Source: Saprospiraceae bacterium (GTDB taxonomy: Bacteria > Bacteroidota > Bacteroidia > Chitinophagales > Saprospiraceae). From it: a DNA stretch of 56,624 nucleotides. The position numbers and the translations under genes are program-made. The notes beneath the pieces were generated by a model, which saw only the letters and a program-made list of their open reading frames with translations, was not told where the DNA came from and made no database searches. Below, one piece after another: positions 22,603 to 29,968 of the stretch; position 1 is the first letter of the stretch; each line of letters begins with the position of its first letter. The stretch covers positions 1 through 56,624 of the forward strand of contig JADKEB010000006.1 in NCBI GenBank assembly GCA_016718205.1. The letters are read 5' to 3'.

Positions 22603-22788
22603 TTTATTTAATTTCTAGTTTGTTATATTTGCATCTCCGTTTTACCCATCCCTGCCCGCCTACTACATAGTGGTCAGGCTGGCTAAATCCTTCCCTTAAA
22701 ATGGAAGGACTTTAAACGTCCTTATATAGAATGCATCTATAAATAAATTTTCACTTTTGTTTAAGGGACTTTTTAAAGTAATTTTCCA
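22603..22788. other. Ligase-kinase intergenic region with two hairpins
   Basis: This gap holds two perfect short inverted repeats: CCTTCC-CTTAAAAT-GGAAGG (about 22690-22710) and GGAC-TTTAAAC-GTCC just after it. Neither is followed by a convincing T run, so they may be processing or attenuation hairpins in a ligase-kinase transcript. No copy of the 40-bp block found before the ligase is present here, which supports co-transcription with the ligase. Confidence 0.4.
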
Positions 22789-23817
22789 TTATTCTTCAAT
22801 TTCAATATTCCTAAATGGCCGCTCAAACTTCGGCTTCACAATGATGGCATCGTACGGTCTTTTTTCGTACAACTTAAATAGAATGGCAGGATGTTTACAC
22901 GTCTGAAAGTAAAAAGCGGTTGCCTTACGGTCTTCTAGTTCTTTGTATTCGGCTTTTGCTTCCGCTTCTACTTTTCGATAGGCTTCCCAAAATTCATCAA
23001 TCGTCGTACGTACCCAATTATAAAACTCATCGGGTACTTTATCCAACAATTCGTCCATAGATTGGTTATCTCGCAGATGCTCCCAAATGGTTTTGGAAGA
23101 GACTTGGGTGATGATCCTATGAAGGCGAACATACTCGACAAACTTGATTTTGATTCGGAATCCATTATCAAATCGTATGATAAATCCTTCCTTGTTATCT
23201 ATTTGCATCAGCCGGATAGCTTCGAGATCATTCAATCCATCATATCTTTTCACCACGGGAAAACCTATATCTGTCAAAGGTGACTCCACACCTGATTGCA
23301 AATCCACGATCGCCAATAATACCAATTCTTCTTTATAACCATAATCTATCACGATGCGATTTTCAGGATATATGATCTCAAAAAGATAAGTTTTGGCCTT
23401 ATCCAGCTGATCGATACATTTGGCATATTTGCCATGTAAAAGTTTATTAGCTTTGATGGCTTGTTCACTCATAAATGATCCCCGAGTTGCGATATACGGG
23501 CGATCACTCCACCAATACAAAATACCCAAGGAGCCATCCATTTTGTCGTACACTTCAAATGGCAGCGACGGAATCTGTTGATCAGGCACTTCACCATAAT
23601 TAAAAAACTTAGTAAACGGTCTTGCCACGATCCCATACTGTTCATCCAATATCAATCCCCTACAAAGCATCGTCACTTCATTCCACATATATTCATACTG
23701 CGTTTTGGCTGTATAGTTGTAGATATACAGCGGTCGCTCCGGATGTTTTGTCATGCGAACATAACCGGAAGAAATCATTTCTTCTAGTTCATCAATGGTG
23801 AATGGAAGGTTTGTCAT
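22789..23817 (-). CDS. T4 Rnl1-type RNA ligase
   Basis: An intact 342-residue ATP-dependent RNA ligase. Motif I is VYDKMDGSLG with the nucleotidylated Lys92. It is preceded by MLCRGLILDE and ARPFTKFFNYGE, typical of the Rnl1 (RnlA) family, and followed by IATRGSF, LFEIIYPENRIVIDYG (motif IIIa/IV region), EGFIIRF and the KIKFVEYVRLHR motif V segment. T4 Rnl1 seals tRNA anticodon breaks after end healing by the kinase-phosphatase, the same pair as encoded here. Transcription probably starts at the -7 element inside the conserved 40-bp block 22 bases upstream. Confidence 0.92.
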   Translation of the reverse strand: MTNLPFTIDELEEMISSGYVRMTKHPERPLYIYNYTAKTQYEYMWNEVTMLCRGLILDEQYGIVARPFTKFFNYGEVPDQQIPSLPFEVYDKMDGSLGILYWWSDRPYIATRGSFMSEQAIKANKLLHGKYAKCIDQLDKAKTYLFEIIYPENRIVIDYGYKEELVLLAIVDLQSGVESPLTDIGFPVVKRYDGLNDLEAIRLMQIDNKEGFIIRFDNGFRIKIKFVEYVRLHRIITQVSSKTIWEHLRDNQSMDELLDKVPDEFYNWVRTTIDEFWEAYRKVEAEAKAEYKELEDRKATAFYFQTCKHPAILFKLYEKRPYDAIIVKPKFERPFRNIEIEE

Positions 23818-23838
23818 GACATTTGTTCATTTTAATAA

Positions 23839-23878
23839 CGACGCAAAGGTAAAAGTGGTGTGCGCAATCTTTTTGCGT
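23839..23878 (-). promoter_or_regulatory. Conserved promoter/operator block, copy 1 (RNA ligase)
   Basis: Read on the minus strand: ACGCAA-AAAGA-TTGCGC, then 10 bases, then TACCTTTG (-7 element, 23851-23844), then GCGTCG. Two other copies at 26588-26627 and 29969-30008 have the same length and spacing. The inverted repeat sits where a -33 element would be, and no TTG is present at the standard distance, which suggests that a bound activator replaces it. Confidence 0.8.
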
Positions 23879-23901
23879 AGTGGGAAAATATTTTTTATTT
23901 T

Positions 23902-24076
23902 TCTCGCAGAACTTGTGCCGCTACAGCGGTATTTATCAGATTTCGCAGATGAAAACTGAAATCTTGAGTAAAATAATCTGTGTAATCCGTGATATATATG
24001 TGAGCTAAAAAGATTCTCTCGTAGAACTTGTGCCACTACAGCGGTATTTATTAGATTGCGCATATGAAAGGTGAAA
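23902..24076. repeat. Two 60-bp direct repeats
   Basis: Units at 23902-23961 and 24017-24076 share GAACTTGTGCC, then CTACAGCGGTATTTAT, AGAT and GAAA. The first unit contains a CCGC-TACA-GCGG hairpin. Between them is ATCTGTGTAATCCGTGAT, which also looks repetitive. They lie upstream of the ligase promoter on its transcript's opposite side and encode nothing. A dispersed repeat family is the simplest reading. Confidence 0.65.
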
Positions 24077-24174
24077 ATGAAAAACCTTACACCAACTCAC
24101 CATTAGTCGAAGTAAATATTAACTTTTGAAACTTATTTATTTTTCTATTTGTTTACTTAAAAAAGCAAAATAAA

Positions 24175-24456
24175 ATGCAAATCATCCTAGAAAGCCCGTA
24201 TGATGAATATATTGCCAAACTTATAGAGAATGGTAATTTTCAGAATGCAGAACAGGTCGTTCAATTCGCTTTGAATGAGAAATTTCAGTTTGCGCAATGG
24301 GATCATCAAACTGTTTCATTGATCGAAGAAGGATTAAAAGATGTGGAAGAAGGAAGAGTTATAGAAATCACAGGTGACTATAAAAGAGATGTAATCGAAG
24401 GTGCAAGAAAGAGATACCTAGATAATGATCCTATACCAGTATTTGTAAAACCGTGA
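24175..24456 (+). CDS. ParD-like antitoxin
   Basis: 93 residues. The N-terminal MQIILESPYDEYIAKLIENGNFQNAEQVVQFALNE is carried across strand-helix-helix positions as in ParD/CopG-type antitoxins, and the charged C-terminus would wrap the toxin. Its stop overlaps the toxin start by four bases (24453-24456), the usual toxin-antitoxin coupling. It probably represses its own promoter. The module points away from the nucleotidyltransferase genes and looks inserted between the two RNA-repair units. Confidence 0.8.
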   Translation: MQIILESPYDEYIAKLIENGNFQNAEQVVQFALNEKFQFAQWDHQTVSLIEEGLKDVEEGRVIEITGDYKRDVIEGARKRYLDNDPIPVFVKP

Positions 24457-24755
24457 AAAATTACTCACTGAAGATTACACCAAAAGCTAATGAAGATTTT
24501 AAAGATATCTTGCATTATACTTTGTCAGAATATGGAGAATTGCAAATGCAAAAGTATGCTGATAAAATATGGAATTCATTTCAATCTATCAAGTCCCAAC
24601 CTTTTTTAGGTAAACAAGCTTTGATAAATGGTAAAGGACATTTCATACATTTTGTAGGTAAACATACAATTTTTTATGACGTAAACTTAGATGAATCATC
24701 TATAACAATTATCCGTATTTTGCACCAAAAAATGAATTTTATCAAACATTTATGA
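24453..24755 (+). CDS. parE: RelE/ParE-family toxin
   Basis: 100 residues with the ParE pattern: an N-terminal YSLKITPKANEDFKDILHYT strand-helix, central PFLGKQ, a strand with FIHFVGKHTIFYDV, and the C-terminal IRILHQKMNFIKHL (arginine-hydrophobic-His segment typical of the family). ParE toxins usually act on gyrase, RelE toxins on ribosome-bound mRNA; sequence alone favours ParE. It ends 3 bases before the convergent nucleotidyltransferase stop, so the two transcripts collide here. Confidence 0.85.
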   Translation: MKNYSLKITPKANEDFKDILHYTLSEYGELQMQKYADKIWNSFQSIKSQPFLGKQALINGKGHFIHFVGKHTIFYDVNLDESSITIIRILHQKMNFIKHL

Positions 24756-24758
24756 ACA

Positions 24759-25826
24759 TTATCTATACAAAGAACTCCTAACTTCCACCAATAATCGCTC
24801 AACCAATTTATAATCCGGGGCATCAGGAAGTGGGCAGTTACCTAAATTTTGATTTATCTCGTTCATTAAACTGTCGCCAAGGTCCATTAAGGCTTGAAAC
24901 TCCATCACGCCACTTTTTATCGATAACAATTCGGCTCTATTGCTTCGCCATACATTGATTTTTTGATCTGCAATGATTTCATTGGCCATTTGCAAAAGTC
25001 GAATGGTGTGCATCATATTTTTAGAATCATAGTTCTTACCATGCGCAAGATTATTTTGATATCTTGTGTCATTTCTCTTATCGATCCAATCCCAATATTC
25101 TCTGTACTCTTTGCAATACACAGAATAAGATTCCAGGTTACAAAAAAGATACGACCGTGGATTTTCGCCTTTAGGTATAGAACTAAGACTAACATCATTT
25201 GATAGTTCATCAGACATGATTCCTTTATAGGAAAAAAGATTATTTGGGTCGTCATACAAAGCGTACATTCCTTTAGTGTTTGGAATTTTTGACAATCCAC
25301 ACATTGCCTGATTCAATCCATTTGCTTCCAACCACTTTGTCACCGGCACAGAACCATTATCCTGAATAACGAAGCAAAAATCCAATATGGTCTTCCTCCT
25401 TTCATCCATCGGATTATTGATTTTCTTCTTCAAGCCTCTCGCTTTTTTTATCTGGCTTATGGCGTAATTTGCAAAGGTCTCCTTACATATTTTAGATAAA
25501 AACATGTTTGGTGTCAGTACGTCTAGTTTAGGGTTTTTGTACAATATACAATGGGATGGAGTAGCAAGCAACTCAAGGATATTGGGATTATTTTTGAGCA
25601 ATAACTCCACATACCTACCCAATTCATAAAACACGATATCATTGCTGTCATTGGATATTTGTGGTACATATTCCAAGCCCAAATACTGATCTTTGGGCAA
25701 ATAGAAAACACCTTTGATATCCGTATCAGAAGAAGCCGTATCTAAATTGTATGCTTTGCTGCCACTAATACACTCCAAAAGAATACATCCGCTATTCCTT
25801 AATTCGTCAATGGTCATATTTCTCAA
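24759..25826 (-). CDS. Polymerase-beta-type nucleotidyltransferase, gene 2
   Basis: 355 residues. The nucleotidyltransferase signature is SGSKAYNLDTASSDTDIKGV, with Gly22-Ser23 and metal-binding Asp34 and Asp36, close to the YcgL/COG3541 group. The remainder is helical with a conserved-looking RKTILDFCFV and a C-terminal helical domain. It overlaps the upstream nucleotidyltransferase gene by 20 bases, so both are made from one message. Such enzymes add nucleotides to RNA ends or to proteins and antibiotics; the substrate is unknown. A role in RNA end repair is inferred from the shared promoter block with the RNA ligase. Confidence 0.82.
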   Translation of the reverse strand: MRNMTIDELRNSGCILLECISGSKAYNLDTASSDTDIKGVFYLPKDQYLGLEYVPQISNDSNDIVFYELGRYVELLLKNNPNILELLATPSHCILYKNPKLDVLTPNMFLSKICKETFANYAISQIKKARGLKKKINNPMDERRKTILDFCFVIQDNGSVPVTKWLEANGLNQAMCGLSKIPNTKGMYALYDDPNNLFSYKGIMSDELSNDVSLSSIPKGENPRSYLFCNLESYSVYCKEYREYWDWIDKRNDTRYQNNLAHGKNYDSKNMMHTIRLLQMANEIIADQKINVWRSNRAELLSIKSGVMEFQALMDLGDSLMNEINQNLGNCPLPDAPDYKLVERLLVEVRSSLYR

Positions 25827-26568
25827 TAGTGGTTCTTAAAAATTTATCCAATGTTTGGTGACCAAAACTGCGATCTTCCATGTTTCTAGCTTCCGCTTCG
25901 AGATATTGCATTGTTTCTTGGATGTAGGTCAAAAATACTTCAGGAGTTTTAAATTCCATACTTTCAGATGCATTTGACTTCATGGTGATCAACTCTTTAA
26001 GCAAAACATCCAATTCCTTTGGCAGCAATTGAGACAAAGGCTCGATATTCATCGGTGGTATGGCTTGATATTTTTGGGTCCACAAGGCTGCAAGTACTGG
26101 TCTGATGACGTAAAAAAACTTCTTTACACTAAGGTTTCCATCTTGATTTGTTTTGGACAAAGCACCTTTAGCAATACCCAAATAATGAAATATCAAGGCC
26201 TTAGGATTGAAATATTCCTGGCACAATGTCCATAATTGATCTCTAAATCCAGCTTCTTCTCGATAGACGATAGGTGATTGAAGCCATTCAAAAGGAGAAG
26301 CATTGCACTTACGTACCAGACGTAAAGTTTTCTGCAAGTCCCATCCAGATATATCCAGCACATCATCTACAGGACAACCGATTTGGCCATCACTTTCTAC
26401 TATGGATAAATAACCATCCACAGGTTTGACGAAGATAAATCGACAGTCAAAATCACTATCAGGAGATGGAAATCCCCATGCACGACTACCAGATTCAGCA
26501 GCAAAAAGGATCTTGACTTTTTTTTGAGACTCTAGGTGAAACAAAATGTCTAGTATTTTGGATTTCAT
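25807..26568 (-). CDS. YcgL-type (COG3541-like) nucleotidyltransferase, gene 1
   Basis: I start this at the ATG giving MKSKILDILF. An upstream TTG in frame lies inside the -7 promoter element and cannot be the start. The 253-residue protein has the signature ESGSRAWGFPSPDSDFDCRF, with Gly26-Ser27 and metal ligands Asp39 and Asp41, plus the YcgL-like VDDVLDISGWDLQKTLRLV and SPFEWLQSPIVY segments. The reaction is probably nucleotide transfer to an unknown acceptor. It heads the two-gene unit under the second copy of the 40-bp block, so it is probably co-regulated with the RNA ligase. Confidence 0.87.
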   Translation of the reverse strand: MKSKILDILFHLESQKKVKILFAAESGSRAWGFPSPDSDFDCRFIFVKPVDGYLSIVESDGQIGCPVDDVLDISGWDLQKTLRLVRKCNASPFEWLQSPIVYREEAGFRDQLWTLCQEYFNPKALIFHYLGIAKGALSKTNQDGNLSVKKFFYVIRPVLAALWTQKYQAIPPMNIEPLSQLLPKELDVLLKELITMKSNASESMEFKTPEVFLTYIQETMQYLEAEARNMEDRSFGHQTLDKFLRTTIEKYDH

Positions 26569-26587
26569 GTTTTCATTTTTATAATAA

Positions 26588-26627
26588 CGATGCAAAGGTA
26601 AGAATGGAGTGCGCTATGTTTTTGCGT
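26588..26627 (-). promoter_or_regulatory. Conserved promoter/operator block, copy 2 (nucleotidyltransferases)
   Basis: On the minus strand: ACGCAA-AAACA-TAGCGC, 10 bases, TACCTTTG (-7, 26600-26593), GCATCG. It aligns without gaps to copies 1 and 3; the right half-site has one extra mismatch. The downstream leader TTATTA is also shared with copy 1. The start codon follows 25 bases after the -7 element. Confidence 0.8.
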
Positions 26628-26687
26628 TGGATAGATTATTTTAGTTTTAGATAAAATTAATCAAACTAAAATATTTAGTTCAAAATA

Positions 26688-26719
26688 TTTCACAATGTGA
26701 AACAAAGCCATTATCTTTG
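26688..26719 (+). promoter_or_regulatory. higBA promoter with palindrome
   Basis: TTTCAC-AAT-GTGAAA (26688-26702) is a perfect palindrome, followed by the -7 element TATCTTTG (26712-26719) and the higB ATG at 26725. The position fits an autorepressor site for the HigA antitoxin. The -33 element would fall inside the palindrome. Confidence 0.65.
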
Positions 26720-26724
26720 TTGAC

Positions 26725-27126
26725 ATGAAGGTACATTTGATCAAGTTAAAGACCTTGCAAGATAATATAAATGCAAATAAGAACTCCTTATTACATTTAA
26801 ATGTTTGGGTGAGTTTGGTAACCAACGCCGATTGGGAAAAGCCCCAAGACATTTTAAATACTTTCAGTAGTGCTGATATTTTGGGCAATAGTAGTGACCG
26901 AGTAGTTTTTAATATTGGAGGAAATAAGTATAGAATGATTTGTACATATTACTTTGGTCAAAAAAATGTTCATCTTTATATAAATTGGTTAGGAACACAC
27001 CCTGAATATGATAAAATATGTGCCGAAAGTCAACAATTTATACTCAAAATAAATTGGTTTGCGAAAAACTCTTTAGATATTTCATTTATTTTGAGCATAA
27101 TACCGATAGAATTTTTTGTAAAATAA
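26725..27126 (+). CDS. higB: HigB-type toxin with repeat-derived C-terminus
   Basis: 133 residues of the HigB mRNA-interferase family. Typical pieces are LNVWVSLVTNADWEKPQDI, DRVVFNIGGNKYRMICTYYF and LYINWLGTHPEYDKI. A normal HigB ends about ten residues after that point. Here the last 28 or so codons come from the 105-bp repeat inserted at 27039, giving a foreign tail. Whether the toxin is still active is unclear. The antitoxin gene follows 44 bases after the stop. HigB cleaves mRNA on the ribosome. Confidence 0.85.
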   Translation: MKVHLIKLKTLQDNINANKNSLLHLNVWVSLVTNADWEKPQDILNTFSSADILGNSSDRVVFNIGGNKYRMICTYYFGQKNVHLYINWLGTHPEYDKICAESQQFILKINWFAKNSLDISFILSIIPIEFFVK

Positions 27127-27143
27127 ATTCTCGTCGGTATAAA
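27039..27143 (+). repeat. 105-bp dispersed repeat, copy 2 (inside higB 3' end)
   Basis: Matches copy 1 at 21369-21473 in length, orientation and end sequences. In this copy both hairpins are well formed: CTCAAAATAAAT with ATTTATTTTGAG, and ATACCGA...AGAATTT with AAATTCT...TCGGTAT. It replaces the end of higB and extends its frame with a new stop codon. Confidence 0.8.
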
Positions 27144-27170
27144 ATTAATAAATATTAATAATTTTACAGA

Positions 27171-27614
27171 ATGGAATACAAAATAATCAAATCGGAATCA
27201 CAATACGAAGCATATTGCAACAAACTTCACGAATTGGTCATAAATCCAATAACTAGGGATAGTGATGAAGTGGAATTGTTGACTTTATTGGTTGAAAAAT
27301 GGGATAGTGAAAATATAAATATTCCAGTTGCAAACCCTATAGAGACCATAAATGCTCTGATGAAGGAACACAAATTAAATGCTACTGATCTTGGCAAAAT
27401 TTTGAATCTATCAAAGGGAACCATTTCGAAAATGCTCAACTATAAAAAAGGTCTATCAAAAGAAACCATTAGGATATTGGCAACTCATTTTAAACTCAAT
27501 CAGGAAGTTTTTAATCAGCCTTACAAATTAGAAAATGATATAAAGCGAAAATTTGTGGATGCAGCAGTGATGAATACAAAAAAACGAATTAAGAATTCGA
27601 AGCAACTTGCATAA
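27171..27614 (+). CDS. higA: HigA-type antitoxin with XRE helix-turn-helix
   Basis: 147 residues. The N-terminal half is the HigA-type region, followed by a helix-turn-helix at about residues 60-110 (MKEHKLNATDLGKILNLSKG, TISKMLNYKKGLS). This binds the palindrome before higB and neutralises HigB. It stands in toxin-first order with a short gap containing the repeat's right end. Confidence 0.85.
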   Translation: MEYKIIKSESQYEAYCNKLHELVINPITRDSDEVELLTLLVEKWDSENINIPVANPIETINALMKEHKLNATDLGKILNLSKGTISKMLNYKKGLSKETIRILATHFKLNQEVFNQPYKLENDIKRKFVDAAVMNTKKRIKNSKQLA

Positions 27615-27620
27615 ATTGAA

Positions 27621-28205
27621 GTGATAAAAGCAAAGATGGCGAAACAAAAACGTGAAACAGTAAGTGAAGTAATTTATTACTCCTATGCAAATTTGGCAAT
27701 GGCTCATTCAGCTGTAGATAAAAAAGCTACTAAATACAGTGTTGGCAACTACATGATAAGAGCAAAATTATACAAAGGCTTGAAAGATGGAACTATGAAT
27801 ATGAGGTCTATTTTTGACGATGAAAAAATAAAAATTCAATTGGGAAATATGTGCAATAACTGTGGTTGCAGCGAAAAGCTATCTTTAGACCACATCTTTC
27901 CTCGGAAATTTGGTGGTAAAGATGATGCTGACAATTTAATTTTAGCTTGCAAATCTTGCAATAGTTCAAAGGGAAAAAAAGACCTAATGGAATGGATGAT
28001 TATCAAAGGTATTTTTTTACCATTAATGGTCATAAGAAGATATTTAAAGTTGACATTCAATTATTGTACAGTTCATAACTTACTCAATTTAAAGGTTGCT
28101 GATTTAAAAACCATGGAATTACCATTTAGAATTGATTTATTACCCACAAAATTTCCTAAACCATGTGATTTAGTCTTAAATATAACTGAAACAATAATTG
28201 AATAA
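27621..28205 (+). CDS. HNH endonuclease-like protein
   Basis: 194 residues. The HNH core is MCNNCGCSEKLSLDHIFPRK at residues 77-96, with zinc cysteines 78 and 81, the catalytic Asp90-His91 pair, Asn105 in DNLIL, and the second cysteine pair 110 and 113 (CKSC). The start may be the GTG used here or an ATG five codons later. It begins 7 bases after the higA stop and could be co-transcribed with the toxin-antitoxin pair. The target is unknown; restriction-like or mobile-element roles are common in the family. Confidence 0.82.
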   Translation: MIKAKMAKQKRETVSEVIYYSYANLAMAHSAVDKKATKYSVGNYMIRAKLYKGLKDGTMNMRSIFDDEKIKIQLGNMCNNCGCSEKLSLDHIFPRKFGGKDDADNLILACKSCNSSKGKKDLMEWMIIKGIFLPLMVIRRYLKLTFNYCTVHNLLNLKVADLKTMELPFRIDLLPTKFPKPCDLVLNITETIIE

Positions 28206-28269
28206 ATTTAAGCTACCGGATCATAAAAATTTGCAGAGACACTTATTTAAAAATGCCTCTGCTCATAGT

Positions 28270-29364
28270 TTACTTCACAAATATCTGCTTCAACTGATCT
28301 ACGATCTGACCGCTGCCAGACAAGGTGATGTGGCTGATTTTGTCAGCGATTTTCTCCACGTATTCCATCTCTTTGAGTTTGAATAGCATGGCATTGTCTT
28401 CCATCAATTTTGCAGTATTGAGCAAGCTACGTGTAGAAGCGGTCTCTTCGCGACGTGTGATGATATTGGCTTGTGCTCGTTTTTCGGCGATCAATACTTG
28501 GTTCATGATGTCGCGGATATCGCCTGGCAATATGATGTCTTTTAGGCCACAAGATTTTACTTCCACACCGAGTTCCGTTGCTTTGGCTATGACATCGTTT
28601 AATACAAATTCAGAAAGATTTTCTTTGGTTTCCATCAATTCGTCGAAGGTCAACTTGCCTACATACTCACGGATCGCCAATTGCATGATGACGTAGAGTT
28701 GTTTTTCAAACTCTTTGTTTTCTACCAATGCTTTGATGATGTCCGTCACTTTGTACTGCAAGGTAAAATTCAATCGCAACTGAGCTTTATCTTTGGTCAA
28801 TATTTCTTGACCAGGGATTTCCATATTGATGAGACGCATATCTGTTTTCAGCACTGAAATATCTATCGCATTTTTCCAATACATATATGTTCCTGCATCT
28901 AGGGTTTGCTTCATTTCGCCATCTACAAAAAGAATTCCCTTTTCAAAACTTTCTATCTTGTACGCACGTATGTATGACCCACAAATATTCATTAACATTT
29001 TTTTATCAAGTTCTGATTCAATCATTATTTTTGATGTGTCCGCATTTTGAAATTCAAATTTGTTGATACCGTTGTTCCAAAAACAGTATTTCCCAGCAGA
29101 AAGCATGCGGTGTATAACCTTATCTTTATACACAAAAACCAATTGATTGCCAGCCACATCTATAAGGATGGTTTTGGCTTCAAATTCCTTATTTAATCTT
29201 AGCACTTCCGCATTGATGTCCATTGGAAATGGTTTTGCCATGTCATAGATACTGACTTCTGTCCATGGCATCATCCAATAAATACCCTGATTTAATACTT
29301 GGCTGAGTTCTCCGTTTTTGAAGATCAAACCGATACAATTGGTGTTTACAACTACTTTTTTCAT
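28270..29364 (-). CDS. SPFH/slipin family protein
   Basis: An intact 364-residue stomatin/prohibitin-like protein. The N-terminal part has two tandem beta-rich repeats (each with GxYWxW-like turns: GIYWMMPW, GKYCFWNN, GTYMYWKN). The SPFH domain begins around residue 185 (MEIPGQEILTKDKAQLRLNFTL) and ends in the signature LGVEVKSCGLKDIILPGDIRDIMNQVL, followed by a coiled-coil region (EKRAQANIITRREETASTRSLL). No long transmembrane helix is visible. Slipins of this kind are known neighbours of RNA-repair genes such as rtcB in other bacteria; here the neighbours are tRNA-like RNAs just upstream and the T4-type healing and sealing enzymes. Confidence 0.85.
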   Translation of the reverse strand: MKKVVVNTNCIGLIFKNGELSQVLNQGIYWMMPWTEVSIYDMAKPFPMDINAEVLRLNKEFEAKTILIDVAGNQLVFVYKDKVIHRMLSAGKYCFWNNGINKFEFQNADTSKIMIESELDKKMLMNICGSYIRAYKIESFEKGILFVDGEMKQTLDAGTYMYWKNAIDISVLKTDMRLINMEIPGQEILTKDKAQLRLNFTLQYKVTDIIKALVENKEFEKQLYVIMQLAIREYVGKLTFDELMETKENLSEFVLNDVIAKATELGVEVKSCGLKDIILPGDIRDIMNQVLIAEKRAQANIITRREETASTRSLLNTAKLMEDNAMLFKLKEMEYVEKIADKISHITLSGSGQIVDQLKQIFVK

Positions 29365-29405
29365 TTTGAAAATATTTAAAAATTACTACTAAAAAACATA
29401 CAATT

Positions 29406-29631
29406 AAAAAATGCACAATCAGAATACATTCGTCCACACATTACGGAATCATCGTCAGAGCCATTGTGATCAGCTATCATTTGCGACTTTTTATCAACAG
29501 ATTTACATCCATTGATCGGCCATCGCACCTGATTGGAAGACTGAGATTTTTCGTGTTATGATTTCAAAGTGATGTACAGACTGCCTTGATTATCCAGAGA
29601 TTTTCATGGCGGAATGTATTCGTCATGTGCA
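29406..29631 (-). ncRNA. Stem-closed RNA domain upstream of slipin gene
   Basis: On the minus strand TGCACA (29631-29626), four bases, and GAATACATTC (29621-29612, read as its complement) pair perfectly with GAATGTATTC, four bases, and TGTGCA at 29431-29412. This gives a 6-bp stem, a 4x4 internal loop and a 10-bp stem that bring together the ends of about 220 bases, followed by T6. No open frame fills the interior. The form resembles Y RNAs, whose two ends pair, or a very large terminator. Only the pairing is observed; a transcript is inferred. Confidence 0.5.
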
Positions 29632-29644
29632 ATACTGTGGAAGT

Positions 29645-29667
29645 AAAAAAACGGAACCTAAATCCGG
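29645..29667 (-). terminator. Terminator formed by anticodon-arm-like hairpin
   Basis: CCGGA-TTTAGGT-TCCG is followed by T7 on the minus strand. The stem is 4 bp plus a flanking mismatch. It also has the shape of a tRNA anticodon arm (7-base loop TTTAGGT) and stands at the correct place after the second tRNA-like D-arm, so it may serve both functions. It lies about 280 bases before the slipin start, so read-through would be needed for that gene. Confidence 0.55.
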
Positions 29668-29731
29668 TGTGTTAACCAACTACACTAACTATCGTGTGGG
29701 ATAGTGCAGGATTCGAACCTGCCATTCATGG
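29651..29731 (-). ncRNA. Permuted tRNA-like domain 2
   Basis: Order on the minus strand: T-arm GCAGG-TTCGAAT-CCTGC (29722-29706), 3' acceptor strand ACTATC (29705-29700), loop CCACAC, 5' acceptor strand GATAGT (29693-29688, six perfect pairs), TA, D-arm GTGTAGTTGGTTAACAC (29685-29669), A, then CCGGATTTAGGTTCCG. A normal tRNA has the 5' acceptor strand first and the T-arm last; here they are swapped and joined at the acceptor end. The anticodon-type outer stem is less clear than in domain 1; AACC and GGTT could pair. Confidence 0.7.
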
Positions 29732-29799
29732 TTTGCTGCTCTACCTACTGAGCTATTCGGCTTTTGACCGAAACGGGAATCGAACCCATGACCCGCAAA
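29732..29799 (-). ncRNA. Permuted tRNA-like domain 1
   Basis: Order on the minus strand: TTTGC (29799-29795), variable-loop-like GGGTC, T-arm ATGGG-TTCGATT-CCCGT (29789-29773), 3' acceptor strand TTCGGT, loop CAAAA, 5' acceptor strand GCCGAA (6 pairs, one G-U), TA, D-arm GCTCAGTAGGTAGAGC (29753-29738), A, and GCAAA (29736-29732) pairing perfectly with the opening TTTGC. Every tRNA element except the anticodon loop is present, in circularly permuted order. This is the layout of the tRNA-mimic module of bacterial YrlA-type Y RNAs. It cannot be an ordinary tRNA because no CCA-ready 3' end follows the T-arm. Confidence 0.78.
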
Positions 29800-29968
29800 T
29801 TATACGCCACTTCACATCTTACTCGTCAGAATACAATCATTATTGCACTATGGAGCTATACAGAAACTCTCAACTATGGACTTGTACAGATAGAAAAGCG
29901 ACTTCTTCAACACATTGCTGTGATATATTTTGATTATGAACAACTTTTTGTTCCTTTATCATCATTGA

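Noticed and set aside
26569..26595. TTG start for the first nucleotidyltransferase
   Set aside because: The codon lies within the -7 promoter element shared with two other units, so it would not be in the transcript.
29651..29799. Two ordinary tRNA genes
   Set aside because: T-arms and D-arms are convincing, but the strand order is permuted, acceptor strands pair only in the swapped order, and no normal anticodon arm lies between a D-arm and the following T-arm.
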